From: an uncultured Lachnospiraceae bacterium
Lineage (GTDB): Bacteria; Bacillota; Clostridia; Lachnospirales; Lachnospiraceae
Assembly (NCBI GenBank): GCA_947175305.1
Contig: CAMWMO010000015.1
Span: forward strand, 1 to 9,845
Direction of reading: 5' to 3'
Length of the DNA: 9,845 nt
Below are positions 1-7,434 of this stretch, one piece after another. The position numbers and the translations under genes are program-made. The notes below the pieces were generated by a model. That model searched no databases. It was not told where the DNA came from and saw nothing but the letters and a program-made list of their open reading frames with translations. The stretch's first letter is position 1; every line of letters starts with the position of its first letter.

Positions 1-870
1 CGACACCAGATCATCCACCAACCGTTTCATCCACCAATGCAGCGTAATGGTCAGCGGTACATAACGGATGTTGACCACCGGCAGCCCCATCAGATCCTCC
101 GTATACGGCCTGCTTGGGAAAAGGCTGTTATAATCCGGAATAAATTTGGTGTGTACGCCGGACTTCTCGCACAGATCCACGATGTGCTCCAGCTTATCGT
201 AATCCTTCAGGGGAAGCGTGATCGCAATCTCGTCCAGCTTATTCTGCGGCAGGATATAGAGAAGATTTTCGATACTTCCCACCACCTTAACGCCTTTGTA
301 GACTGTACCGCTTGGCACACTGTCGTCCAGGATCCCCCGCACCACATAGCCCCACTGGGGATTGGTATTGATACGATTGATATATTCCTCCGTGGCACGG
401 GAATACCCCACCAGCAGAATATATTTCAAATTATATCCCTTTTCCCGGAAATACTGCAAAAGCATACGGATGAGAGAGCGTCCCAAGGTCGTCAGGAAAA
501 TATTGATCCCATAGAACATCGCCATCATGGTACGGGAAAAATGGATCTGCGCTACCATGTACCAGCCCGCCATCATCACTACCATACCCACCGTGTTTGC
601 CTGGAAGATATTGATGATCTCATACCGGTGCGCCGTGGCTCTCTTGGGTGTGTAGAGATGGAAAGCATAGTATAAAATGAGATAGCCTGGCACAATAGCA
701 TAGAGCATCTCAAAATAAGTGCTCATGGAAAGAACACCGACGTTGGGGTCGATGTCCGAGAACGGACTGGCAAATTTCAGATACCAGGCCAACATATAGG
801 AAGCCGCAACGATCACGGCATCCAGCACCACATGCAGTCTGTTAAAATACTTCTGGTTGTCTTTGATCAT
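1..870 (-). CDS. Polyprenyl-phosphate sugar-1-phosphate transferase (WcaJ-like), N-terminal 290 codons, cut by window edge
   Basis: Partial gene: the frame stays open from an ATG at 870-868 to the left edge. The visible part has about four hydrophobic segments (roughly residues 12-32, 50-72, 88-107, 113-128), then a soluble Rossmann-like CoA-binding type domain (KYILLVGYSRATEEY near 149-163) and a late PYTEDLMGLPVVNIRYVPL block (255-273). That order is typical of initiating enzymes that move glucose-1-phosphate (or galactose-1-phosphate) from a UDP-sugar to undecaprenyl phosphate. The catalytic carboxy-terminal bacterial sugar transferase domain would lie to the left of the window and is not seen, so the sugar is unknown. 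A stop codon (TAG, 903-901) lies 10 codons upstream in frame, so the start is confined to a short region. No good Shine-Dalgarno sequence precedes the ATG; a small hairpin sits there instead. The gene is 119 bp downstream of a glycosyltransferase gene. Confidence 0.88.
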   Translation of the reverse strand, partial: MIKDNQKYFNRLHVVLDAVIVAASYMLAWYLKFASPFSDIDPNVGVLSMSTYFEMLYAIVPGYLILYYAFHLYTPKRATAHRYEIINIFQANTVGMVVMMAGWYMVAQIHFSRTMMAMFYGINIFLTTLGRSLIRMLLQYFREKGYNLKYILLVGYSRATEEYINRINTNPQWGYVVRGILDDSVPSGTVYKGVKVVGSIENLLYILPQNKLDEIAITLPLKDYDKLEHIVDLCEKSGVHTKFIPDYNSLFPSRPYTEDLMGLPVVNIRYVPLTITLHWWMKRLVDDLVS

Positions 871-900
871 AGTTAAGCTATGCGCCAGGCAGCGCTTACC
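871..900 (-). promoter_or_regulatory. Small hairpin abutting the start codon of the WcaJ-like gene
   Basis: Read on the minus strand, the 30 bases before the ATG contain UAAGC (898-894) and GCUUA (878-874), which can pair. An inner GC pair or an alternative GCGC/GCGC pairing surrounds a UGCCUG loop. The outer stem can extend by a mismatch and one more G-C pair. It occupies the position where a ribosome binding site should be, and no purine-rich AGGAGG-like sequence is seen. It may control translation or act as a leader RNA signal for polysaccharide genes; both roles are inference. Confidence 0.4.
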
Positions 901-944
901 CTATATAGTCTACGCAACAATTATCCTTATTCTACAATAATTAG

Positions 945-985
945 ATTAAAAAAACACCCTTGTATTGCAATATCCACAATCTATG
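945..985 (-). terminator. Possible weak terminator after the 321-residue glycosyltransferase gene
   Basis: Just past the TAG stop at 992-990 the minus strand has TTGTG...TACAA half-sites (five pairs, one of them G-U, with a ten-base loop) and then, a few bases on, a run of seven T (954-948). The stem is weak and separated from the T run, so termination may be partial or absent. The A+T-rich stretch from about 960 to 901 could also hold a promoter for the next gene, but I see no convincing -35/-10 pair. Confidence 0.22.
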
Positions 986-989
986 GCAT

Positions 990-1955
990 CTACAGACGAA
1001 TCCGATACCATATATTGCGCCACAGCTCCCACTGTATTCTGCCATAAACTGGAAGGCGCGCCGGCACAAAACGCACCCGTCTCCTCCCGCCCTCTTTCGA
1101 GAAGCAAAGCCGGATTCCCTTCCAAAGCCCGCAAAGCCAGCTTTTCCCCATGCCTTTCTTGAGGTAAAAGAGCGTCTTCACCAGAAATCCGCAAAGAAGC
1201 AAAGGCAGATTTAGCAAAAGCTGGATCAGCGGCATATTCTTATAGACCAGATAAACACTGTTCCTGGCTGTATACTCCGCCTTAAAGGCATTGTAACGGG
1301 AGCCGGAGGATGCGCTTCCGGCATGGTATACCACCGCCTGCGGCACATACAGGCTGCGGTAGCCGAAGAGTCTGGCCCGATATCCCAGATCCACATCCTC
1401 CAGATAAGCAAAATGGTTCTCGTCCAGCATACCGATCTGCAAATATACTTCCCTTCGGTAAATACAGGCGCCTCCGCAGGCGGAAAAGATCTCTCTCGGC
1501 CTGCAGTACCCTTCTCTGGGCTTGTCCTTGCCCGCCGCAAAAGCCCATCCCAGAGCACAGTAATAATCTCCCGCATCATCGATCTGTTCCGGATGGTGCA
1601 GGTTCACCATCTGCGCTGATCCGGCGCAGAACCGCTCATCCCGCTCCAGCGCCCGTTCCAGCGCTCTCACAAATCCCTTCTCTACCCGCGTATCATTATT
1701 CAATAAGATAACATATGTTGTTTCGCTGGCTTTCACGCCCAGATTCACCGCCCGGCAAAAGCCCTGATTCTGCTTCAGCGCGATGATCCGCACATCCGGG
1801 AACTTTTCCTCCACCAGCTCTCTGCTTCCGTCCGTGGAGCCGTTGTCCACCAAGACCACAACGGCGGGTTCTCCCTCCAGCGAAGCGAGACAGTTCTCAA
1901 TATATCGCATCCCGTTATAATTGGGAATGACCACTGTGGATCTGATTCTGTCCAT
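990..1955 (-). CDS. Family 2 glycosyltransferase, single GT-A domain (rhamnosyltransferase/WcaE-like)
   Basis: Complete 321-residue inverting glycosyltransferase expected at the cytoplasmic face of the membrane, adding one sugar from a nucleotide sugar to a lipid-linked glycan. The nucleotide-binding start is VVIPNYNG (8-15), followed by VDNGSTDGS (36-44), NQGFCRAVN (63-71), the metal-binding LLNNDT (84-89, Asp88 as the DXD-type acid), a CGGACIYRR acceptor-side loop (160-168) and the likely catalytic-base region YLEDVDLGYR (184-193). His211 follows. A hydrophobic stretch near 242-265 with basic residues after it probably anchors the protein to the membrane. This order fits the WbbL/RfbF rhamnosyltransferase group, but donor sugar cannot be read from sequence. 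The ATG at 1955 has a GGAGGGG site about six bases upstream. It starts 24 bp after the 489-residue gene ends, so the two are probably co-transcribed. Confidence 0.92.
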   Translation of the reverse strand: MDRIRSTVVIPNYNGMRYIENCLASLEGEPAVVVLVDNGSTDGSRELVEEKFPDVRIIALKQNQGFCRAVNLGVKASETTYVILLNNDTRVEKGFVRALERALERDERFCAGSAQMVNLHHPEQIDDAGDYYCALGWAFAAGKDKPREGYCRPREIFSACGGACIYRREVYLQIGMLDENHFAYLEDVDLGYRARLFGYRSLYVPQAVVYHAGSASSGSRYNAFKAEYTARNSVYLVYKNMPLIQLLLNLPLLLCGFLVKTLFYLKKGMGKSWLCGLWKGIRLCFSKEGGRRRVRFVPARLPVYGRIQWELWRNIWYRIRL

Positions 1956-1979
1956 ATGACCCCTCCACGGCGAAGCCTC

Positions 1980-3449
1980 TTACTGCGATCCGCCTTCTGT
2001 TCCTGTTCCTCTGTCCGCCCAGACCCTATGCTCACAGGTAACGGAGGGATCCCACACTGCCAGATACCCTGCTCCCCGCACCGCCTCTCCGAACGCCATG
2101 CTCATTTTCCTCCAACCCGCCTCGTCACAGGTAAGTCCCGACACATCCGCGATACGGATTTCTCTCTTTTCCCGACCATTCCTGCTATAAAAGATTCTCT
2201 CCCGATAAGGCAGTCCCGTGATCCGGCAAAAGAGCGGGCGCAGCTCCTTGCGAACCTGCACACAACGGATATCCACCGCCCCGCAATCCTGCAGCAGTAC
2301 CGCCCGATGGGTGCTGCCACCGGTGAACCGGGCAGGAAGCCCCGGAAAGAGCCTGTGCCCCTGTTCATCATAGGCGCCCGAAAAGATCCGCCCTCTTCGA
2401 TTTAACAGACGTCCGCCCACAACGCCCACATCTGCTCTGACCGAAAGAATATCCGGCTCATAGGAGATCTGGTAGAAGCCCAGATGGAGACTGTGGGACA
2501 CTTGCGCGGAGAAGCCCCGCCGCCCGCAGAAATCCGCAAGCGCCCGCCGTCCCGCCTCGTAAGCGTAGGATTTGCTTGCCGTATTCAGGGCCGTGGAATC
2601 CCGATGAGAACGCCAATGATAGAGCACTCTGGAAATATGACAGATCCGATTCGCCGCAGGAGCAATGCTGTCCTTTGACCAGAGCGCATCCACCACACGG
2701 AGCACCAGATCATAGTCCTGCGCACCGTCATAAGCGCCGCGCAATTGCAGACGCTTCATCAGCCCCGCTTCCACCGCTAAAAAGTGGCAGATATAGTTGT
2801 TTGATAAAATTAAATCTAAATTAAATCCTTGCTTGATATGCGGATTTACAAAGGTTTCCGCGCCCTCGTCATATTTATCCTCGTCAGAGTACAGGAGCGA
2901 CAAAGGACAATCCACCTGCCTGCTCCGGTGCACCGCATCCGCCATATAATATAACGCATCAGGCGTTATGAAATCATCATGATCCAGAAGAGCAATGTAA
3001 TCTCCCGACGCCTGAGCGATCCCCGCGTTGGTATTTTCGGCGATCCCCCGATTCTCAGAAAGCCTGGTGTATCGTATCCGTGCATCGCCGTTCTCCTGCA
3101 TGATGCGGCGCACCGTGCACTCCACGCCATCGCTCTTCCCCGCATCCACGATGATGAGCTCCCAGCGCTCATAGCTCTGGGCCAGAACGGAGGCGATCAT
3201 CTCCCGCAGATGAGTTTCTCTGGTCTCATAAGCAGGCACTACAATGCTGAACAGATAAGGATACGCCGCCGTCTCCTGCCGCTGTCTTGCAAGCTCCTCT
3301 TCCTCCGGCGCCTGATAGCAATAGGCTCTCGTCCGGCGCTCCTCCTGCATGCGCTCCACAGCCGCATAGAAGGTGTGCGACACTCCGTTCTTTTTTAAGT
3401 AATTTACGGTTTTTTTTACATTGTCAAGTCTTAGTATCCGATTTACCAC
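1980..3449 (-). CDS. Family 2 glycosyltransferase (RfbC-like) with one intact domain and a truncated second domain
   Basis: A 489-residue protein. The first domain (about 65-320) is complete: FSIVVPAYET (67-76), WELIIVDAGKSD (96-107), LSENRGIAENTNAG (130-143), the DXD-type LLDHDDF (154-160), LYSDED (186-191), GAQDYD (242-247) and YHWRSH (277-282). The rest (about 325-477) aligns by eye with the carboxy-terminal half of a second such domain: FYQISYE, then directly VGVVGGRLL (341-349), GAVDIRCVQVRKEL (390-403) and GYLAVWDPSVTCEH (461-474). The nucleotide-binding half and metal motif that should lie between FYQISYE and VGVVGGRLL are missing, about 105-110 residues compared with the 683-residue neighbour. 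Only the first domain is therefore expected to be catalytic. The start is GTG at 3449-3447, with GGGAGAGG five to six bases upstream. It probably adds a sugar to a lipid-linked polysaccharide unit; donor unknown. A run of eight A and the heptamer AAAAAAG lie within the first 20 codons. Confidence 0.9.
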   Translation of the reverse strand: MVNRILRLDNVKKTVNYLKKNGVSHTFYAAVERMQEERRTRAYCYQAPEEEELARQRQETAAYPYLFSIVVPAYETRETHLREMIASVLAQSYERWELIIVDAGKSDGVECTVRRIMQENGDARIRYTRLSENRGIAENTNAGIAQASGDYIALLDHDDFITPDALYYMADAVHRSRQVDCPLSLLYSDEDKYDEGAETFVNPHIKQGFNLDLILSNNYICHFLAVEAGLMKRLQLRGAYDGAQDYDLVLRVVDALWSKDSIAPAANRICHISRVLYHWRSHRDSTALNTASKSYAYEAGRRALADFCGRRGFSAQVSHSLHLGFYQISYEPDILSVRADVGVVGGRLLNRRGRIFSGAYDEQGHRLFPGLPARFTGGSTHRAVLLQDCGAVDIRCVQVRKELRPLFCRITGLPYRERIFYSRNGREKREIRIADVSGLTCDEAGWRKMSMAFGEAVRGAGYLAVWDPSVTCEHRVWADRGTGTEGGSQ

Positions 3450-3468
3450 GACAGCCTCTCCCGTTTTC

Positions 3469-3486
3469 CTGTTTCAAACTAAACAG
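3469..3486 (-). other. Small stem-loop in the 5' leader of the 489-residue glycosyltransferase gene
   Basis: CTGTTT and AAACAG pair perfectly (six pairs) around a six-base loop, ending about seven bases upstream of the GGGAGAGG ribosome binding site. It is weak and A+T-rich; it could slightly affect translation, or be chance. Confidence 0.25.
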
Positions 3487-3507
3487 ACCTGTCTTGCACT
3501 CTGTATA

Positions 3508-3569
3508 CATACGAATAGCATAATCATACGGAGCGCAAGCGCGTCTGCGTTGATCATGCTATTTGTATG
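3508..3569 (-). promoter_or_regulatory. Long imperfect hairpin between the mutase gene and the 489-residue glycosyltransferase gene
   Basis: Positions 3508-3526 pair with 3569-3551 over 19 positions: 17 Watson-Crick pairs, one G-U pair and one mismatch when read as minus-strand RNA. Inside is a further G+C-rich stem: ACG (3528-3530) with CGT (3548-3550), and GCG with CGC around CAAG. It begins 16 bases after the mutase stop codon. On the minus strand no U-run follows it, so it is not a standard intrinsic terminator for the operon; on the plus strand TTTT follows, but no plus-strand gene ends there. It may stabilise the mutase transcript end, attenuate the downstream genes or be a protein-binding site. 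Confidence 0.6.
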
Positions 3570-3585
3570 TTTTCATATATGTTGC

Positions 3586-5307
3586 TTAGATATTCTTCTT
3601 AAGCTCCTCGGTCAGTCGATCTAATCTCTCCTGAGCATCCTCCAGGCTTGTGCCCTTCACGCCCATGTAAAACTTGATCTTGGGTTCTGTGCCGGAAGGT
3701 CTCGCGCAGCACCAAGAGTCGTTGGTCAGATCGAAGTAGAGTACGTTGGACTTGGGCAGTCCCGTCTCACCCTCCGCACCGGTTTCCAGATTCAGCGTCT
3801 TTCCGGTGTCATAATCTCTGAATTCCTTCACGGTAAGATCGCCGAAGCTCTTAGGCGGATTCTTGCGCAGTCTGTCCATCAGTTCCTCGATCTCCTTGGC
3901 GCCATCGATACCCTTCATGGTGATGGAATACTGGCTCTCCTTGAAGTAACCATATTTTTCATAAAGGTTGATCATCTGATCCCATACGGTGATTCCCTGT
4001 TTCTTGCACCATGCAGCCATCTCACACAGACACATCACTGCCACGATGGCGTCCTTATCTCTCGCATGGGTGCCGGCCAGACAGCCGTAGCTCTCCTCCA
4101 GGCCGAACACATAGTTGTTGGAGCCGGTCTGCTCAAAGAGCTTGATCTGCTCGCCGATAAACTTAAAGCCCGTCAGCACTTCGATAAATCTCACCTTATA
4201 ATCATCAGAAATAGCCCGCGCCATATTGGTGGTCACGATGGTTGTGACAAGGGCGGGGTTCTCAGGCATCTTGCCCGCAGCCGTCCGCTCTCTCAAAATG
4301 TACTCCGCAATCAGCATACCGGACATATTACCCGTAAAGGGTACATACTCGCCGGATTTGGTATCCAGTGCATAAATTCCCAGTCTGTCAGCATCGGGAT
4401 CCGTAGCAAGCACGATATCCGCATTCTTCTCCTTCGCCAGCTTGAGCGCCAGAGTGAATGCCTTGGGATCCTCCGGATTCGGGTATTCCAGCGTGGTAAA
4501 GTTGGGATCCGGCATCTCCTGCTCAGGCACCACATATACGTTCTTAAAGCCAAGCTCGGAAAGAATCCTTCTGACAGGCACGTTTCCCGTTCCGTTAAAG
4601 GGCGAATAAACAATCTTCATGTCCTCCGCCATCTCCGCGATCACCTCAGGATGGATGATCTGCTTTTTCAGCTCCGCCATGTACTTGTCATCGATCTCCT
4701 TGCCGATGACCTCGTAGAGTCCGGCTTTCTTCGCCTCCTCCTTATCCATGGTCTTCACAGTATGATAATCGGTCACATTGTTGACCTCTGTGATGATCTC
4801 CTTATCCTTGGGAGCCGTCACCTGTGCGCCGTCCTCCCAATAGCACTTGTAGCCGTTATACTCCGGCGGATTGTGGCTGGCTGTAATCACGATACCGGAG
4901 ATACAGCCCAGCTCCCGGAGGGCAAAAGACAACTCCGGTGTGGGGCGGAGCGCGTCAAACACATACGCCTTGATCCCGTTTGCCGCAAGACACAGAGCCG
5001 CCTCATCTGCAAACTCGGGAGACATTCTTCTGGAATCGTAGGCAATCGCCACGCCCTTCTTCTCGCCGCCCTGTTTTTTTATGTAATTGGCTAACCCCTG
5101 GGTAGCCTTACGCACAGTATAGATATTCATACGATTTGTGCCGGCGCCGATCACGCCGCGAAGGCCTCCTGTACCGAAAGCCAGTTCCTTATAAAAACGA
5201 TCCTCGATCTCCTTTTCATCGTTACGGATCGCCAGAAGCTCCTGCTTCGTCGCATCATCGAAATAGGAATCTTCCAACCAGAATGTAAACTGCTCTTTGT
5301 AGCCCAT
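3586..5307 (-). CDS. pgcA: Alpha-phosphoglucomutase / phosphomannomutase (phosphohexomutase family)
   Basis: Cytosolic enzyme that interconverts glucose-6-phosphate and glucose-1-phosphate (related enzymes also use mannose), feeding UDP- or dTDP-sugar synthesis. All four family signatures are present in order in its 573 residues: the phosphoserine loop TASHNP (142-147, Ser144), the magnesium loop DPDADR (303-308), the sugar-binding loop GLEESYG (402-408) and the phosphate-binding loop RPSGTEPK (536-543). FGTGGLRG (44-51) is the usual amino-terminal signature. Length is close to the Bacillus PgcA type, so the symbol is by analogy; it could equally be annotated simply as phospho-sugar mutase. 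The ATG at 5307 has a very good AAGGAGGG site seven bases upstream (about 5321-5315). The gene sits between glycosyltransferase genes, which fits a precursor-supply role, and is bracketed by a hairpin on each side, so its mRNA may be processed or expressed separately. Confidence 0.95.
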   Translation of the reverse strand: MGYKEQFTFWLEDSYFDDATKQELLAIRNDEKEIEDRFYKELAFGTGGLRGVIGAGTNRMNIYTVRKATQGLANYIKKQGGEKKGVAIAYDSRRMSPEFADEAALCLAANGIKAYVFDALRPTPELSFALRELGCISGIVITASHNPPEYNGYKCYWEDGAQVTAPKDKEIITEVNNVTDYHTVKTMDKEEAKKAGLYEVIGKEIDDKYMAELKKQIIHPEVIAEMAEDMKIVYSPFNGTGNVPVRRILSELGFKNVYVVPEQEMPDPNFTTLEYPNPEDPKAFTLALKLAKEKNADIVLATDPDADRLGIYALDTKSGEYVPFTGNMSGMLIAEYILRERTAAGKMPENPALVTTIVTTNMARAISDDYKVRFIEVLTGFKFIGEQIKLFEQTGSNNYVFGLEESYGCLAGTHARDKDAIVAVMCLCEMAAWCKKQGITVWDQMINLYEKYGYFKESQYSITMKGIDGAKEIEELMDRLRKNPPKSFGDLTVKEFRDYDTGKTLNLETGAEGETGLPKSNVLYFDLTNDSWCCARPSGTEPKIKFYMGVKGTSLEDAQERLDRLTEELKKNI

Positions 5308-5340
5308 CTGTATACCCTCCTTATAGTTTTATATATCATC

Positions 5341-5365
5341 GCGTGAGAAGAATTTCTTCTCACGC
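5341..5365 (-). terminator. 25-bp palindrome two bases after the 683-residue gene (hairpin without U-run)
   Basis: Arms GCGTGAGAAGAA and TTCTTCTCACGC are perfect over 12 bp around a single central base. It starts two bases beyond the TAA stop at 5370-5368. The stem is strong, but on the minus strand it is followed by GATGATATATAAAAC rather than a U-run, so it is at best a partial or factor-assisted terminator. It may instead protect the 3' end of the upstream mRNA, or be a binding site for a dimeric protein. The mutase ribosome binding site begins about 20 bases further on. Confidence 0.55.
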
Positions 5366-5367
5366 AG

Positions 5368-7419
5368 TTATTCTACCACAGATTCATCCTTCTCGTAAAC
5401 ATCTTTTCGCAGGGCAAAATCGCTGCGGTCCAGAGAGAAATTCGGATTGTAATAGGGATCTCCCTGCTCCAGAAGTTCTTTCCATCTCTCCCGGAAAAAC
5501 GCCGACTCCCGCTCGTAGCGCTCGGCCTTCTCTCCCTCCCCGTCCGATCCGCGGGAAACAGACTCATAGTGGTACAGCTCCGCAAACGGGGTGAACACAT
5601 TCACATACCCTGCTTTCCAGGCACGGACGCAGAGATCCACATCGTTTAAGGAGACTGCCAGCTTCTCCTCCAGGCCGCCCAGCTGGTCAAACAGGGCCTT
5701 TTTCATCATCAGGCAGGCGCCCGTGACCGCCATCACATTCTGAGCGTAGCAGAGCCGTCCCATATAGCCCAGGTTTTGATAGGCGACACGATAATGGCTG
5801 TGTCCCGCCGTTCTGTGAGCTCCCAGGCCAAGCACCACGCCCGCATGCTGGATGGTTCTGTCCTCATAGTAGAGCTTCGCTCCCACCGCACCCACATCTT
5901 TTCTCTGAGCATACATCAAAAGCTCCTCGATCCAGTCCGGCGTAATGACCTGCGTATCATTGTTCAGAAGAAGCACATACTCTCCGGTCGTCTGCGAAAC
6001 GCCCAGATTGTTGATCCTGGAATAGTTAAAGTCTCCCTCATAGGTGATGACCCGGATCGCCGGATTTTCCTGTATCTCTCTGTAATAGGCAAAGATCTCC
6101 TCTGCGACGCTGTTATTCTCTACCACGACGATCTCATAATTGTCGTAGGTGCTCCGCTCTGTGATAGAGGAAATACAACGCTGCAGATCCTCCAAATGAT
6201 CCTTATTGGGAATCACGATGGATACTTTAGGATTCCCCAAGATCTCATACTTGATCTGAAAGATCGTCTCAAAGGCCTTGGTGGAGGTGATCTCAAAATT
6301 CCGATAGCCCTGAGCCGTAAGGTGAGCAGCCACCGCCCCCTTAGCCGCCTCGATGGCATAGCTCTTCGCATTGATATCCGAGGCCACGCTCCCCGCATGG
6401 GATCTCCAGTAATAATAGAGCTTCGGCACATGCACCACACACTTGGCGCGGGAGGTAAGCCGCAGGATCATATCGTGATCCTGGCTGCCGTCAAACTCGG
6501 AGCGGAACAGCTCTGTCCCGTCTAAAAGCCGTCTGGCAAAGGCGCTGAAATGACAGATATAATTATTAGCCCGCAGATTGTCCGGCGCGTAATCTGGCTT
6601 AAAATGCAGGGTGATCATGTCGTCGATGGTGCCGCTTCCCTTAAAGGTCGCCTCGTCACAATAGATGTAGTCCGCCCCCTTCTCACAGATCGCCTTCATA
6701 TACTCATAGAGAACGCTGGGATGCAGCACATCGTCGTGGTCAAAAAGCGCTATATAGTTACCGGAGGACATGGCCAGACAAGCATTCGTATTGCCGGATA
6801 TTCCTTCGTTTTTCGGAAGCTTTTTATAGAGGATCCGGCAATAGAGGCTGCTGCTGGGGCGCAGATACTGCTTGTCCTGCTCCATATATTCTCTGCAGAT
6901 CTGCTCCACATAGGCGTGCTCCTCGTCGGAGCCGTCAGCCAGACACAACTCCCAATTTTCATAGGTCTGACCTGTCACCGACTCGATGGCCTGTCTCAAA
7001 AACTTCTCCGGGGTGTTGTAAAGGGGCATGAGAATGCTGAACTTCACTTCTTTATCAAACTTATAAAGGCGCTGTCTCGCCGCCTCCTCAATCTCCGGGA
7101 AACTGGCCGTGCCGTGCTGTGCCCGCGCCTGTTTCTCGATCATCTTGGCATTCAGCTTGCGGGCGATCCCTTTCAGGCTTCCGTAGTATCCCAGACGCTC
7201 CTTCGTTCGGATCAGCTTGTGCGTCAGCACGCGAAGGGGCTTGGACAGCCTCCAGGGGAGACTGCCCTTGATGCGCATAAGCCGACTCTGCGTCTCCTCC
7301 CTTTGCCGCTCCGCCTCCGCCAGTTTTTCCGAGATCGCGCTGCCGCGGCGTTTTTCCCGCTGATAGGCCTCTTTATAAAAGCGCAAAGCTTCCTCTTCCT
7401 TCATATCCTTCCGTTCCAT
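5368..7419 (-). CDS. Tandem two-domain family 2 glycosyltransferase (RfbC-like), both domains intact
   Basis: A 683-residue protein with an amino-terminal charged helix (about 5-50, probably coiled coil) and a SLPWRLSKPLR block (53-63). Domain 1 spans about 127-370: FSILMPLYNT (127-136), KNEGISGNTNA (203-213), metal motif FDHDD (226-230), GSQDHD (311-316), YWRSH (337-341). Domain 2 spans about 397-620: PKVSIVIPNKDH (397-408), FNYSRINNLG (464-473), LLNNDT (484-489), VGAVGAKL (509-516), AVTGACLM (564-571), NDVDLC (592-597) and YHYES (616-620). Both have every motif expected for catalysis, so it should make two different or two identical linkages in the repeat unit. Such tandem enzymes are known in rhamnan, O-antigen and wall polysaccharide loci; the donors are unknown. 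The ATG at 7419 is preceded by GAGAGG that overlaps the stop codon region of the upstream gene (15 bp gap), so translation of the two is probably coupled. No membrane segment is evident. Confidence 0.93.
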   Translation of the reverse strand: MERKDMKEEEALRFYKEAYQREKRRGSAISEKLAEAERQREETQSRLMRIKGSLPWRLSKPLRVLTHKLIRTKERLGYYGSLKGIARKLNAKMIEKQARAQHGTASFPEIEEAARQRLYKFDKEVKFSILMPLYNTPEKFLRQAIESVTGQTYENWELCLADGSDEEHAYVEQICREYMEQDKQYLRPSSSLYCRILYKKLPKNEGISGNTNACLAMSSGNYIALFDHDDVLHPSVLYEYMKAICEKGADYIYCDEATFKGSGTIDDMITLHFKPDYAPDNLRANNYICHFSAFARRLLDGTELFRSEFDGSQDHDMILRLTSRAKCVVHVPKLYYYWRSHAGSVASDINAKSYAIEAAKGAVAAHLTAQGYRNFEITSTKAFETIFQIKYEILGNPKVSIVIPNKDHLEDLQRCISSITERSTYDNYEIVVVENNSVAEEIFAYYREIQENPAIRVITYEGDFNYSRINNLGVSQTTGEYVLLLNNDTQVITPDWIEELLMYAQRKDVGAVGAKLYYEDRTIQHAGVVLGLGAHRTAGHSHYRVAYQNLGYMGRLCYAQNVMAVTGACLMMKKALFDQLGGLEEKLAVSLNDVDLCVRAWKAGYVNVFTPFAELYHYESVSRGSDGEGEKAERYERESAFFRERWKELLEQGDPYYNPNFSLDRSDFALRKDVYEKDESVVE

Positions 7420-7434
7420 AAATGATCTGCCTCT

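Noticed and set aside
37..675. Long plus-strand open frame of 212 codons
   Set aside because: It is antisense to the WcaJ-like transferase, whose minus-strand translation has clear membrane segments and family motifs; the plus-strand product resembles nothing.
1980..2480. Frameshift as the cause of the missing half-domain in the 489-residue protein
   Set aside because: The other minus-strand frames in this stretch do not contain the missing nucleotide-binding or metal motifs, so an in-frame loss is the better reading.
4066..5094. Plus-strand open frame of 342 codons
   Set aside because: It lies wholly antisense to the phosphoglucomutase gene, which has all four family signatures; the antisense frame is a codon-composition shadow.
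5320..5345. Possible promoter (TATATAAAAC) before the mutase gene
   Set aside because: There is a -10-like stretch but no matching -35 sequence at the right distance, so I do not list it as a promoter.
5776..7425. Plus-strand open frames of 249 and 291 codons
   Set aside because: Both are antisense to the intact tandem glycosyltransferase gene and show no domain.
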